NCBI GenBank assembly: GCA_947311845.1
Contig: CAMZMU010000041.1
Span: 119,498,100-119,562,099 of the forward strand
Length of the DNA stretch: 64,000 bases
From: Poa pratensis
Lineage: Eukaryota > Streptophyta > Magnoliopsida > Poales > Poaceae
Direction: 5' to 3'
Shown here: positions 32,700 through 44,096 of the stretch, piece by piece
Position numbering within the stretch: the stretch's first letter is position 1
Layout: every line of letters starts with the position of its first letter
Notes under the pieces: generated by a model
The model's input: the letters and a program-made list of their open reading frames with translations, nothing else
What the model was told of the DNA's origin: nothing
The model's database searches: none
Position numbers and translations under genes: made by a program

Positions 32700-34796
32700 T
32701 AAAACATTTGATTGACACATCGCTATACCTGGAATGTAGAAGTCCGTGTAGGGAAACAATTTAGTCTGAGACCGAACCATCTTGACAACCCGCCTTGAGT
32801 TGAGTTTTTTTTTTTTTTTAAAGGCAGTCGTACCTGCCACCCGATTAGATAGAAAGAAAGTTTATGCACATAGAGTTTTCCGATGCAAAAAAGTAAAACA
32901 AGCTGAAAAAACTAAACTAGTCTCCCGGGTCTAAGCCGTGAGCCAGCGCCCGCTGCTTTATTTCTTCCCAAACGAGGTGTGCCACCGCGGTTGGTTGCAA
33001 GGCGACATTTCTGAAAACTCGCCTGTTTCTCTCTTTCCAAACACCCCACATGGAGTAGATGAAAGCAGCGCTCGCCTCCCTCCGCTTCTCCTTCGGGATT
33101 CCGGCCATCATGTTATCCCACCAAGCATCAATGTTGTGTCCAAGCGCCGGAGGGGCCAAGCCAATGGTGCCGTTCCATCAAAAATCTGCTCTCTAACCAA
33201 GGTGGAGAAGTTGCAGCCAAGAAGAAGGTGGTGGACCGTTTCCGGATGAACCCGGCACAACTTGCATATTGGATCATGCGGCCAACCACGAATTGCTAGA
33301 TTATCCGCCGTGAGGATCTTGCCATGAATGGCCAACCATGCAAAGAAACGACATTTGGGCTCCGTCTTTGCCTTCCAAATCTTCTCAGGGAAAGGTGGGC
33401 AAGCTCCTTGAAACTGACACAGGTAGGCTGAGGCGCTGTGTACTCTCCGTTCGCCGTCCATCTCCAAGCTATCGCGTCCGGCTGGGGAAGCAGCACCACT
33501 CCCCGAACCATGTCCCAAAGTGAGATGAACTGCTGCAGCTGCGCTTGGGTTGTGATGCGGAACAAAGCCTTAATCCAATTTGTGTCTTGTAGCTCCTTTT
33601 GGACCGTTGAACTTGCGTGTTGTGATGGCATAAAGCTCAGCGAATTGGTTTTTGAGTGCACCTCCCGCCAACCAGCGGTCATGCCAAAACAAGCACTTGG
33701 CCCCATCGCCAATGGTTACGTCTGTGGAAGCTCGGAATAGCTCCATATCCGCCTTGTCGCAACCTTGAGTTGAGTTGGACCATGTAGATAATACCAGACG
33801 TTCCCACAAAGATGACATCGGTGCCCTCCATGAAGCCATTCACATGGGACATAAAACGAGGATTGACACCCGTCGGGAGGGCACCGTCGGGGAGAATTGT
33901 CTCGAGGTCGATGGACCTGCGTTGAGTCTACCCTGAAACTCCGTTGGCATCCAGTTCTCTCCACCACACATGGATGCTGGAGCCGGACGACTCGATGAAC
34001 TCCAGCACACCGGCCTCAGCCTTGATGATGGCAGCAGATGCGTGGTAATATACCGACGGGAGAATCACTGCTAGACGTGAGTCGACTAGTCGGTACTCGA
34101 AGATGAACTCATGCCAGCAAATGAAGTACAGTGCATCTCCCACAAGGACGCTGGGCATCGGAATGATAGTGGTGGCGCAGCGATGACGAACAGAGGTGAG
34201 ACCCCCCATGCACCAGACTAAGATGAGTACATGCAAGCGGATGTGACAGTCTCCATGTTCGAGGTGGAGGTGAAGATGAATACCACACGGAACGGGCCCC
34301 CATGGCAGTCGGCGTGGTCGCATCCTTCCTCGGAGGCGGCGCAGAGCACAGCCGCGTTGAACCAGTTCCTGCTGTGATCGCACGAGGTGCAAGGCATGGG
34401 CAGGTGGTTCCGCTCGTTCGTAGTTGGGTTCCAGACGACGAGGTCCACGGCTGTCCGGTTCCCGACATTCGGGCTTGAGGTGGCAAAGAGGGCGCGGCCG
34501 TGGCGGCAGTCCAGGGCAAGCCATCCGGGCAGATCGCGGGTGGCGGGGCGGAGGTCGGAGGTGGAGACAAATCGGGACGCGTAGGGTGCGTCTCCTTCCA
34601 AGACGTTGATGAATCCCAGCAGCGGGGGCGTTCCGTGGAACAGGCGGTAGCGGCAGCGGAAGGCGGGGTTGGAGAGGAGGCGGCGCCAGGGCTTGCAGAC
34701 GAGGGACGCGCGAGCGAGGCACGCGGGGTCGCCTGGTGGGAGGCGGAGAAGGATCTCGTCGATGACGTCATTCATCAGCGCCGGCGGTGGCGCCAT
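32700..34796 (-). pseudogene. F-box protein gene, frameshifted and interrupted by a LINE
   Basis: F-box proteins are substrate adaptors of SCF ubiquitin ligases. From the ATG at 34796 the minus strand reads MAPPPALMNDVIDEILLRLP, then the rest of the F-box (CLARASLVCKPWRRLLSNPAF) and a C-terminal F-box-associated region: DLVVWNPTTNERNHLPMP, then after a frame change near 34220 SVLVGDALYFICWHEFIFEYRL and AEAGVLEFIESSGSSIHVWW. A further change near 33935 leads to a tail reading MSHVNGFMEGTDVIFVGTSG and IIYMVQLNS. The LINE at 32805-33764 cuts the gene there; beyond it RVVKMVRSQTKLFPYTDFYI continues to a stop near 32700. Upstream frame-open sequence before 34796 is leader. Confidence 0.85.
32805..33764 (-). 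pseudogene. 5'-truncated LINE inserted in the F-box gene
   Basis: Minus strand holds the end of a LINE ORF2: FRITTQAQLQQFISLWDMV, then a zf-RVT region (KTEPKCRFFAWLAIHGKILTA, CKLCRVHPETVHHLLLGC) and a C-terminal tail IYSMWGVWKERNRRVFRN, with a frame change between parts. A poly(A) (T run at about 32805-32819) ends it. A ~14-bp duplication CCTTGAGTTGAGTT stands at both sides (about 32790-32803 and 33765-33778), typical of LINE target-primed insertion. No RNase H follows, unlike the LINE at 6389. Confidence 0.85.
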
Positions 34797-34910
34797 GGTT
34801 GCTGCTGCGGTGGAGGCGGCGGCGAGGGTTTGGTTTGGGAATTTGGGTGGGTTGGGCGATGCGTTGCTACTATGGTTCGTCTCAACCAGCTTGAGGACGA
34901 TGATCTGCAA

Positions 34911-35600
34911 TGTGGGACCGAAATGCTAGCGCAGTAAGGTCCCACAGGCAGACAGATTTAGCTGAGTCCTTACAAAAAAAAAATCTGCATTCCGTAAAAA
35001 AATGTACACATGTCGATCAAAAAGATATGATGGATACGAACGGATTTGGTTCTAAGATGTTTTTCAGTTATCTAAGTTTTTTGTCTTCAAATAATGGCTT
35101 CTTCTGTCTCCAACTTCACAAGTCTGACCCAGTGTAGGCAATGACACAAAGGCACACCAGAGGATTACAAAGCCAAGAAGAAGCTGGTGCTCTCAAGGGA
35201 TCCTCCCCCCGCCCCACGCCGCCCGACCGCGCAGTCCAACAAGGTTGGATTTCTGCCCCACCGCCTGTGGGTATCCTGGGCGCCAAGATGGGTTGATGTG
35301 CGAGCATCGCTGAAACATGTGTAGATAATGTGAATCAGAAAAAAGATACTAAAACATCTTATAATTCGGAACGGTGATAGTATATAGAAATACTCAATTC
35401 ATGGTCTCTTCCTTTCCCAACTTCTAACATGCTGTGGGAGAAAGAACTATTTGTGTGAGTGAGACAGGGTGGAGATACCTACATGACGTGTCATTTGCTC
35501 CTTACAATATAAAGAATCGCAAAAGGCACATGCAATGTGATATGAAACTCTCACTGAACATATTCATTAAGTAGAGGCTATTTTAAAGGAAATTCGTAAT
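34911..35600. other. Upstream flank of the F-box relic
   Basis: No gene recognised; a short GC-rich patch near 35195-35280 carries no family resemblance. Confidence 0.3.
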
Positions 35601-35602
35601 GA

Positions 35603-35945
35603 CTCCCAAGCTCATATGCTCCAGTCTGAATAAAAAATAGAAAAAGTAAACATTTCAAAAAATTCTAAAAACATTTGGACAAGTGTTCTATATACATGTC
35701 AAGTTCGTTGTGAAATGACGTTTGTGATGTTTTGTGGAAAAACAATTAGTGGCTAAAATGGGATTTAAAAAATATTCTTGTAGCACACTGATTTTCACAC
35801 AGAGTGTCAAACATGTCATTTCGTTACAAAACTTGACACATATTTAGAAAACTTGTGTATGTTCGGCACCAATATTTTTCAGATTTTTTCAAATGTTTTA
35901 CTTTTTCTTGGATTTTTTATTTGGGCAGGAGCATATGAGTTAGGG
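35603..35945. mobile_element. Foldback MITE, ~340 bp
   Basis: Inner termini CTCATATGCTCC (35611-35622) and GGAGCATATGAG (35928-35939) head long inverted arms. The left 'gaataaaaaatagaaaaagtaaacatttcaaaaaattctaaaaacat' mirrors the right arm with scattered mismatches, continuing to 'gtcaagttcgttgtgaaatgac' on the left and its inverse near 35815-35840. The whole would form one imperfect hairpin. No clear target duplication or superfamily mark was found. Confidence 0.7.
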
Positions 35946-36834
35946 AACCACACGCATCCTTGCATCATTCAATCCAAACGTGAATGCAACGAGTCCAATT
36001 TGCTCTATGTAATAAAAACGAGGCAAATGCCATATTGAATTTAAGAGCAAGCCTGTGAAAATCAGGACCCAAAAAGTACCAACAAAAAGGCCAAAGTCAG
36101 GATGCTACTTTGTTAACATTAGACACCGATCCTAACTCAGCCAATCAGTATGAGCCCAAAGGTAAGATCTTCGGTGCCTTGGTCATCCTTCCTCCTGGCT
36201 TGTCTCCCCTGAATTCTGATGTTGCTCCCTGCAACAGAAGTAGAAAACATGGCAATCTTAAGAACTGGACAAAGCTGCATTTGAAGACAACAGTGGAAGA
36301 TTGTTATGGTGATAGATCGATACCTGAGGTTGTGGCTGAATATCCCAGTTTAGCCACCGTACTTAAGGACCGACGGTTTCCCAACATCTCTACAACATAG
36401 TTAAAAGCATTGGTTATAAAATTTATGCAGTAGCTAACTATATAAAAAGTCCTGATAGAAATGGTAGATATATGTTTATATTTCAACACTCCCCTTGCGT
36501 TTAGGCTATTTAAATTCTTAGCGTTAGCGGTGCATGCCGCATAATATATTTTGTCTTTATCTAATATCGTGTGAGCAGGTCTTAAACTTACCCGTTGGCT
36601 CTGATACCATATAAAATTGATACAATAACCAAATTGTTCGTGTTGATCATAACCGTACATGCAACTTTTAATGTTTCGATAAGTCCTTAAATCAATCATC
36701 TAAAGATATTTTTTTAACCTTGTTTCAATGTCCATGTCTTCTCCGGAGTTTACATGTAAATGAACTATACAACAGCTGCTATACAATTTCATTCAGTTAT
36801 TGTTCTTATTCATGGGGAGATGCATTAAAGTATG
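35946..36834. other. Intergenic DNA with no recognised gene
   Basis: AT-rich. The plus strand at 36110-36400 is open but unlike any family I know. Confidence 0.35.
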
Positions 36835-37220
36835 AAGCTCGTGTCACCACGGACGGACACCGGGAGTAAAGGATACCCCTTTTAGGTTCGGCACGGGGCG
36901 CGAATGAGGCTTGCAATCGGTGCTTGCCGGGTGATGAAGGAACCGAGCTCGCCGAGAGAGTTTGCACGCGTAGAACAGGGACAGGGAGTTACCCAGGTTC
37001 AGGCCGCTCGGAGGCTAAAAGCCTTACTCCTACCGGGTACTCGGCCTCTCGGGTCCTGCCCTTGGTCTCCGGGTAGGTGACCCCTGAAGTTCACCGGTCC
37101 TTGCGTCCTTGCGGTCTGGCTGTCAATGTAGAGCTTGTTAGGTTCCAGCGAGGCAGGTGGGCGGACCCACCTGTCTGGTCTTGAGCCTTGTCCTTGTCCA
37201 TCTTCTTGGTGGGCCTAAAG
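36835..37220 (-). mobile_element. Fragment of a Gypsy-type LTR
   Basis: 'acagggagttacccaggttcaggccgctcggaggc' (about 36978-37015) and 'cttactcctaccgggtactcggcc' are the R/U5 signature seen antisense in Triticeae LTRs, as in the LTR at 4548-5402. GC-rich sequence ends abruptly into AT-rich DNA near 37220. Neither LTR end nor partner is visible. Confidence 0.5.
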
Positions 37221-37650
37221 AGTCAGTGACTAGTATGTACATAGGACAGTCTGTATAACCATGCTTGAAAAATAAATATTGTTACATAATGCGCAGAAGA
37301 TCCAGTTAGTGGATCGGTTCACCTTGTCCCACTTTGTCAAGCTATCCATTATTTGGATTGTCTGTGGCTAGTATATACTGCCGGTACGTACATAACAATT
37401 TAGTTTACTGATTGTAAACACAAATCTCAGTTGTTACATATGCATAAAATATTTATATATAATCAAAAGAAAATGATATTCTAACTATTTACAAGTTTTG
37501 CATTATATTTATTCTATTTAAATTAAAACATTGAAAACATGTTATTTTAAAATAAAATTCTCAATTCCAACAAAAAGTGAATCCTTGTACCCGATCTAAC
37601 ACCTAGCGACGGTCGAGTCCAGATCTAACCCATACACATCAATCTGTAAA
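37221..37650. other. AT-rich intergenic DNA
   Basis: No gene, repeat or terminus recognised. Confidence 0.4.
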
Positions 37651-38199
37651 GAAATTTCACCATTGACAAAGAGATACTACATGAGATGGTATGTATTTCC
37701 TAGAGCCCGCCGTAGATCTAGGCTCAGCAAAGCAACAAACACCGTCGACTCGCTCGCGCTCGAAGGAGGCGCGAGAAAAGAGGAGCCTGGCCTCCAAATC
37801 GGGATCCCTTTCCCCTGAGAAAGACGAGATCGGGAGATCGGGGCAACTGGGAACCTCCAGACGTGTCAGATGTACTCGCGGGCATTGATCGAGAACAACA
37901 TCGAGTCGGCGGGGGAACTCCGACGGCACCGCATCAAGGCGCGAGTGAAGGGATCCCGGCAGGATGGGCTGCGGCCGGCGTTGGAAGGTGGCGGTGGCCG
38001 CGGTATGGGTTGCGGCCAGTGGTGACGGTTGGTGGAGGAGAATGCGATGTCCGGCTGCCGCCGGTGACGGAGGGGTTCGACATTGGAGACTAGAGTAGCA
38101 AGTGAAGTGTGTGGAGAGAGTGTGCGGCTAGGGCTGAGACTTGAGAGAGACTGCAAGTGTGTGTGAGACGGGAGTGGGGGATATTATAGGCGCGTCACC

Positions 38200-38463
38200 T
38201 CGTGGGCTTACTGGGCTTTCACCCTGGCAACAGACATCCTTCAAGCTCCGTTACGATGAGCACAATTTTGGTAACGGAGGTAGTTTCGGGACCGTTGGTA
38301 ATATATTGGCAACGGAGAAATATGCGCAACCGCTGCCGATGTGTCACTAATCGGGAGGCTAGCCCTCGAGGGCGGCTTTTTTCACGCGGAAAGCTCGATT
38401 TTCGGTCACCTAACTCATACAGTTTCCATAGAGGGGTATCCGATGTGTCGTTCTGTACTAGTG
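38200..38463. mobile_element. CACTA-type terminus (one end only)
   Basis: Sequence ends GTACTAGTG at 38463; read inward it is CACTAGTACAGAACGACACA, a CACTA-superfamily terminus. Preceding DNA has the repetitive subterminal look ('gtaacggagg', 'gcaacggag', 'gggcggcttttttcacgcgg'). GC-rich sequence at 37690-38160 may be part of the same element. No matching left end is identified. Confidence 0.5.
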
Positions 38464-39963
38464 AAACCAGTTGTCTGGAAATGCCCAACGTACCGTAACG
38501 AACAAAGCAGGATCCTAGCACACTCGATAGTGCTAACACGAATGTAAATACGGATTAACAAATACCGAGAAAGAAAGGAAGCGCCATCGCATAAGCCAAC
38601 GGGAGATGAAAGGCCAGCAACCGAAGGCAGAAAGGAAGTAGGATCCACCGCGTCTGAGATGATCCCGAGTAAGATGACGACCTACAAGAAAAGAAGGAAC
38701 AAAAATTCAAAAAACAAAATATGAAAAACATGAAAGGAATCAAACAGGAAGAATATGAAACAAAAATAGCGAGAGCACGAGCTGCATGAAACAAAATAAA
38801 TCGTCAGGAAACGATGAACAAAAAGACATGGAAAAATCAAAGCACGGATCCGGCAAGAAACGAACCAAATGTACCCTGAAATTAGCCACGTCAACAACAC
38901 AACTCGTCCATGCATATGCACAACGGCCGGCGCCGGGGGGAGGAAGCGAGGCCCGGCAGATCCTGCACCACAACCCGAGGAAAATAAGAGGAGAATCGAA
39001 AACAACAAGAGAAACGAAAATGGGCAGCGGGAAGAAACTGGGGACGATAGGAAGAAATGGAGGATGTTGTATATCAACACACCTTCCTGCACAGTGCAAT
39101 GTACCCGTCGACTAATAGCGAGACGTCGGCTAGGCGAAGAAGGGGCCTGCCGCACAGTGCAACGCACAGTAACGGTGAACCAACATAGCAAGTGGCACGT
39201 ACCCGTGACCAATGGCGAGACGCCAACCAGGGGAGAGGAAGAAGGGCCCGAAACAGCTAGCCCCGGTGCAATGCAAAATCCCGACCGTGCCCCCAAGCTA
39301 CTGTAGAAAATACGCAACGACAACAAAGCAAGGGCGAGCTACTATAGAAAATACGTAGGAAGGGCAAACAACGGCGACGCAACGTGACGGGCAACCGACA
39401 TGTGGATCGGGGAAGAGAAGGGGCCCATCGACAGAGAGGGGAGGGAGGAACCAGGTACGACAACATATATCCCAGATGGGCACACAAGAAGGAACTAAAA
39501 CCTAGAATGGTAAAAGAAGAAATCGGCCAATGGGAGGGCGGCGTTGCGAATCTCGCCCCTCCGCCACACCGATTAAACGCGTTTCGTGAGTCCGACGGGT
39601 GGGCCCTCGGGCAGAAATAATGGTCCGGGGAGGGCGTCAGTGAGAGTGGGGGCACAAAGCTTGTTACCGCAGGAATATATCAAATTGTTGTTCATGCCGA
39701 CTCCAGGGAGCCGGCATGATCGGTCGGTGCGGAGGGGCGGAGAGGCCCTTATCGGACGGCCAGAAAGCTCAAATCGTTGTGATGCGCCCCAAATCTCTCA
39801 CCGTTTATACTTTTAGATTATCCTTCGACAAAATTCGCACCACGCCATTATTCAAAAAATAGAACATTTATTGGATTTATTGCATGGGCAGCATGATCGA
39901 ATGTTGAAACACTTCATTTATTACATACTTAACTTATATGTGAGATAAGATGTCACTGCCAAG
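38464..39963. other. GC-moderate DNA with imperfect duplications, no gene
   Basis: Blocks around 39095-39150 and 39198-39250 (acccgtcgactaatagcgagacgtc / acccgtgaccaatggcgagacgcc) are diverged copies, and 'gctactgtagaaaatacgcaacg' at 39297 recurs as 'gctactatagaaaatacgtagg' at 39338. Open frames here on both strands show no family resemblance. Confidence 0.4.
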
Positions 39964-40124
39964 TAGGGATGTAAATGGACAGATATACGGCGCCACGATG
40001 TCCATTTAATTAGCTCATCACCTATCTCGTTTCCGGGTAAAAAAAACTTTCCTTAACTGTTGGACCAATAACCGGAATTAAATGGGCTTAAATGGTGCCA
40101 TTTAATTGACCATTTACATCCATA
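39964..40124. mobile_element. hAT-type MITE, 161 bp, just 3' of the serpin stop
   Basis: Ends TAGGGATGTAAATGG and CCATTTACATCCATA are inverted copies. An exact 8-bp duplication CTGCCAAG flanks it (39956-39963 and 40125-40132). The insertion is about 30 bp beyond the serpin stop codon, so within its 3' untranslated region. Confidence 0.9.
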
Positions 40125-40155
40125 CTGCCAAGGCAACGAATTCAGAGGGAACACA

Positions 40156-41079
40156 TTATGAAGACAGAAGGGGATTGACCACATGACCAACAAACAGCAC
40201 CACGCCGGATATGTCTTCACGGATAAGGAATATGAAAGGATGATCCGCGACAAAATCAACTATCTGGGGCAGTGAATGCAAGGTGATTTGTATAGCAGTT
40301 GCCGCGCGCAACCTCAGTTCCTTCTTCATTTACTTGGACAAATGACTTGTGCCGAACAGATGAGATGTATAGGTTATGTGCCACAGCTGGGGAATCCACC
40401 ATCTCTGAAAGATCTGCTTCTGTGCTAAATGGCAGCTGGAAACCCAAGCATTTGAGCAAATTGGATGCTTCAAATCCAAATGATATCTTGAACTTAGGGA
40501 GTTTGAACTATCCGACTTCAACATTCTGCGTTGGGATATGGTTTTCGATGAACCCTGGTTCAGTGCTCAACCTTTTCACAAGATCCAGAGACCGTCTCGT
40601 GCTTCTGGAAGAAGAATGTACATGGAAAACTGTCTCTTGTCCCCTCCTTGGTGGTAAGGAAGCTTAAGTATCTTCAGGTTCTCAGAAGACGAAATGTATT
40701 GCTTGTTTGTGGTCGACATGAATGGTGTTTGAACTGAACTCTCATCAAGAAGGTGGAACATTCGTCACGTGCCTTAGATGCGTCAAACCTCGCATGCCAA
40801 GCTCCTTTGAAATAAAGGGCATTGCCAAGAACCAGTCTAGTGGTATTATCAATAGATCCTTGAGGGAGGATATCTTGGATGAGACCTGTCGTGACTTTCT
40901 CTACCCATGAGTTCACTTGAGCAGAAGCTTCGGCAGGCTGGTCCAACGCAAAGTACAACAATACTTAACATAACGGGCAACTCGTAATACATGCTAGTTG
41001 TAGTTTCTACAATGATTATTACCTTAGTTTGAAAGTCCACGGACTGGATGTCGGCCTTGTACCTCCCAATGGCGAGCTC
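40156..41079 (-). pseudogene. Serpin pseudogene, 3' portion (exon 2 and end of exon 1)
   Basis: Serpins are suicide-substrate protease inhibitors. From the right: exon 1 end LAIGRYKADIQSVDFQTK (to 41033), a 95-bp intron 40938-41032 with GT and AG ends, then exon 2. Exon 2 begins [19 protein letters not shown] and continues with [14 protein letters not shown], then after frame changes [50 protein letters not shown] and [19 protein letters not shown]. After another frame change a reactive-loop region with ITLHSLP comes before [16 protein letters not shown], and the end [14 protein letters not shown] stops at 40156. Intron position and sequence match wheat/barley serpins. At least three frame changes plus the 13.9-kb insertion at 41079/41080 inactivate it. 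Confidence 0.95.
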
Positions 41080-42475
41080 TGATACGTCTCAAACGTATCT
41101 ATAATTTTTGATGTTTCATGCTTGTTTTATATCAAATGTCACATGTTTCTTCTAAAGTTTATATCATTTTATGACATTTTTTGGACTAACCTATTAACCT
41201 AGTGCCAGTGCCAGTTTTGTCTGTTTATTTCAGAAAAGGCCCAAAAATGGAAGTGCTCGGAATTGGATGAAAATTTACGTGATTTATTTCCAGCACAAAT
41301 AAGCCACGGAGCCAGAAGACCAGCTGCAGGTGGGGCCCACAGCCGGCACGTGACCTCACGGCGCGGCCAGGTACTACCCCGTGGCGTGGGCCGCTTGCCC
41401 CACCAGAGCACCGCCTTACGCCTCCTCTTCGCCTATAAAACCACTCGTGACCTAAAAACGCGAGAGGACCGAAGACTTTTCCTAGATTCGACTCCGAGCT
41501 CCGCCACCACCAAAAACCCTAATTCGGGGGACAGAAGTCTCTGTTCTGGGACCCTTCCGAGACGGGGAAGTGCCCCCGAGCCATCTTCATCGTCATTGGT
41601 ACTTTCCATGATGAGGAGGGAGTAGTTCTTCATCGAGGCTGAGGGCTCAACCGGTAGCTATGTGGTTTATCTCTCTCCCATGGTGTGATCTTTATGTGAT
41701 CATGAGCATTGTAAGATAGTTGAATTCATAGATGTTTCCCCTTCTTTATGTTATGGATATGCTACTCAATTAGTTTTATCATTATAATTTCCGGAGTCAT
41801 TGTTGAGAACACAAAGCCTTGGTGACAGTGCGGGTGGTGTGTGTGACTCTGCCAGGATAATAGATTAGAGGGATATTTACCATGAGTTGTTCTTTGTGTT
41901 GGATGTCATTGTGAAATCATGGTGTTTGTTTACTCAGACTTTAAGGTGTGCTTTTATATCCCTACGTAGTAGTAATGATGTTCGTTATCCAGCAGAAGAA
42001 TAGTTCCGAGTAGCACCTAAGTTGCATATTGAAGAGGAAGTATTTATATGTGTTCAGTTTATTATTATTGTTGAGAGTGACCACTAGTGAAATATGATCT
42101 CTAGGCCTTGTTTTCAAGCATCGAAACACCGTTTATTTCCAGTTCTGCTGCATGTTCGCTCGCTGCCATTTTTATCACAAACTACATATACCACTTGTTA
42201 ATATCCATATCACCTGCATTTTACTATCTCTTCGCCGAACTAGTGCACCTATACATCTGACAAGTGTATTAGGTGTGTTGGGGACACAAGAGGCTTCTTG
42301 TATCTTAATTGCAGAGTTGCTTGAGAGGGATATCTTTGACCTCTACCTCCCTGAGTTCGATATACCTTGGGTTACTCACATGAGGGAAATTTGCTGCTGT
42401 TCTACAAACCTCTACACTTGGAGGCCCAACACTGTCTACAAGAATATAAGTTATAGTAGACATCAAGCTCTTTTC
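41080..42475 (+). repeat. Left LTR of element A (1396 bp)
   Basis: Starts TGATACGTCTC, ends TAGACATCA. A TATA box CTATAAAA lies at 41433-41440. It aligns in order with 45915-46256, 52945-53062 and 54051-55015. Confidence 0.9.
41433..41440 (+). promoter_or_regulatory. TATA box in the LTR of element A
   Basis: CTATAAAA, matched by CTTATAAAA at about 52963-52971 in the right LTR. Element B sits about 25 bp upstream of that second copy. Confidence 0.6.
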
Positions 42476-42485
42476 TGGCGCCGTT

Positions 42486-42503
42486 GCCGGGGAGGTAAGG
42501 TAA
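42486..42503 (+). other. Primer-binding site of element A, tRNA-Asp
   Basis: TGGCGCCGTTGCCGGGGA, complementary to the 3' end of plant tRNA-Asp, ten bases after the LTR end. This primer is typical of the Athila/Tat side of plant Gypsy elements. Confidence 0.9.
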
Positions 42504-42729
42504 ACGGTACTCACAGCCTCTGGCTACTAAGCTATTTTCTAGCATTGTTGCCGGCGTGTGAGTGCTCGAAGGTATCTTCTTTAGATTCTGCAGTTATATC
42601 TTTTTTTTTGTTTCTTATTTTTATTTCACTAGTTAGGCTTAATGGAAAATAACAAAAAAATTAGAGAGCTCTATGAAATTTATCTTGAGTTAGGACATGA
42701 TGTGTTTGAAAGAAAATTAAAAAACCCAT

Positions 42730-43199
42730 GGAACTTTGTTTGCATAATAGTAGTAGCAATGTTATTAGCATGAATTCTTTGAACACCATTATTGCTAATG
42801 CTATGGAAAATTCTAAGCTTGGGGAAGCTGGTTTTGATGAATATGATATTTTTAGTCCCCCAAGCTTTGAGGAATTTTTTGCTTTGATGATACTTTGCCT
42901 CCAATATATGATGATTATAATGATTGCGGTATTCTAGTTCCACCTACTATTGAGGATAAAGTTGATTATGATTATACTATGCCTGCAATTTATGATGATT
43001 ACAATGATGGTTGTGATAGTTTTACTCCCACTATTACTTATGATTATGCTTATATGAAAAATATTAATACTTTTATGCAAGTGGTGGATCATGATAAGAA
43101 TGCTTTATGTGATAGATATGTTGTTGAGTTTGTTCATGATGCTACTGGAAGTTATTATGAGAGAGGAAAACATAGTTCTAGTTTCCTCTCTTTTTGTTG
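42730..43199 (+). pseudogene. Tyr/Asp-rich open frame of element A interior
   Basis: Two overlapping frames give ELCLHNSSSNVISMNSL, FDEYDIFSPPSFEEFF and then PPIYDDYNDCGILVPP...PAIYDDYNDGCDSF...VEFVHDATGSYYERG. PPIYDDYND-type repeats occur in the interior of several large non-autonomous Triticeae Gypsy families; no function is known. A frame change near 42905 splits it. The stop is at 43199. Confidence 0.5.
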
Positions 43200-44076
43200 A
43201 AAGTTTTGAAGTTGTACTTGTTTTCTCTTTCTATGCTAGCAGCTTCATACTTCAATACTTTGTTTTCTTACAAGATTCCTTTGCATAGAAAGTGGATTAG
43301 ACTTAAATGTGCTTTATATTTTCTTCTTGATGCACACTTATATGTTCAACTCTTATTCTTATGAGAGCATCATTAAAATTGTCATGCCTAGCTAAAAGGA
43401 TTTAAAGAAAAGCGCTTGTGGGAGACAACCCATGTTATTTTTGCCTTTTATTGAGTCAAGGATGTTGTTACCTCTGTAACACCTCCTTTGTATCTTTTTG
43501 TTTATGATTTTTGTGCCAAGAAAAGCCTCTAATGGTAAGAGAGTGTTAAAACTGAGTTTTCTGCCAGAAATAGATTTTCTACGCTTCACTGTACAAAATT
43601 CCAAAAAATCACGCTACGTGATCTTGATCTGTAATTTTTTGTGCAGAAGACTCAGGTTTATATCAATCTTTTGTTAGTCTATCATTTTCTGATTTGAGTT
43701 ACGTAAGTGCCTCGAACAAATTCATCTTTACGGGCTGTTCTGTTTTTGACAGATTCTGTCTTTATTTTGCATTGCTTCTTATACGAATTTTCTTTGTGGT
43801 TTCTTTTTGTGGAAAGGTGCTACAAAGACCTGGTATACAGTAGCTAATGTTAGAATGAGTTCTTTCAATGTGTGATTACAGAAACAAAGTGGATTAAATG
43901 TTTTGAGTACTAACCCCCCTCTAATGAAGTTTATGAGAAGTTTTGTGTGAAGGAAGTTTTCACGTATTAGGAGAGAAGAATGATAAAAGAAGATCAAGAA
44001 GAGAGAATATCTTAAGCTTGGTGAGGCTCCCTGGACCTCCCCAACATATTTCAAGAAGACTCAAGCGTCTAAGCTT

Positions 44077-44096
44077 GGGGATGCCCAAGGCATCCC
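44077..44096 (+). other. Conserved stem-loop in element A (GGGATGCC/GGCATCCC)
   Basis: GGGATGCC-CAA-GGCATCCC lies in a block shared by elements A and B ('tcaagaagactcaagcgtctaagcttgggg...'). See the matching site in element B at 49393. Confidence 0.6.

Noticed and set aside
34387..34937. Gly/Arg-rich plus-strand frames
   Set aside because: Antisense shadows of the GC-rich F-box coding region.
36588..36601. TGGTATCAGAGCC on the minus strand, a Copia-type primer site
   Set aside because: No LTR end abuts it and no gag/pol follows; at most a decayed remnant.
38682..39326. 214-codon minus-strand frame
   Set aside because: Composition is Ser/Phe/Leu-biased, overlaps diverged repeats and has no recognisable domain.
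41263..41633. Plus and minus frames in the left LTR of element A
   Set aside because: LTR R/U5 sequence, not coding; the equivalent in the other LTR is disrupted.
42486..42503. Possible tRNA-Asp gene fragment
   Set aside because: Only the 18-base 3' complement is present, at the position of a primer-binding site; no cloverleaf.
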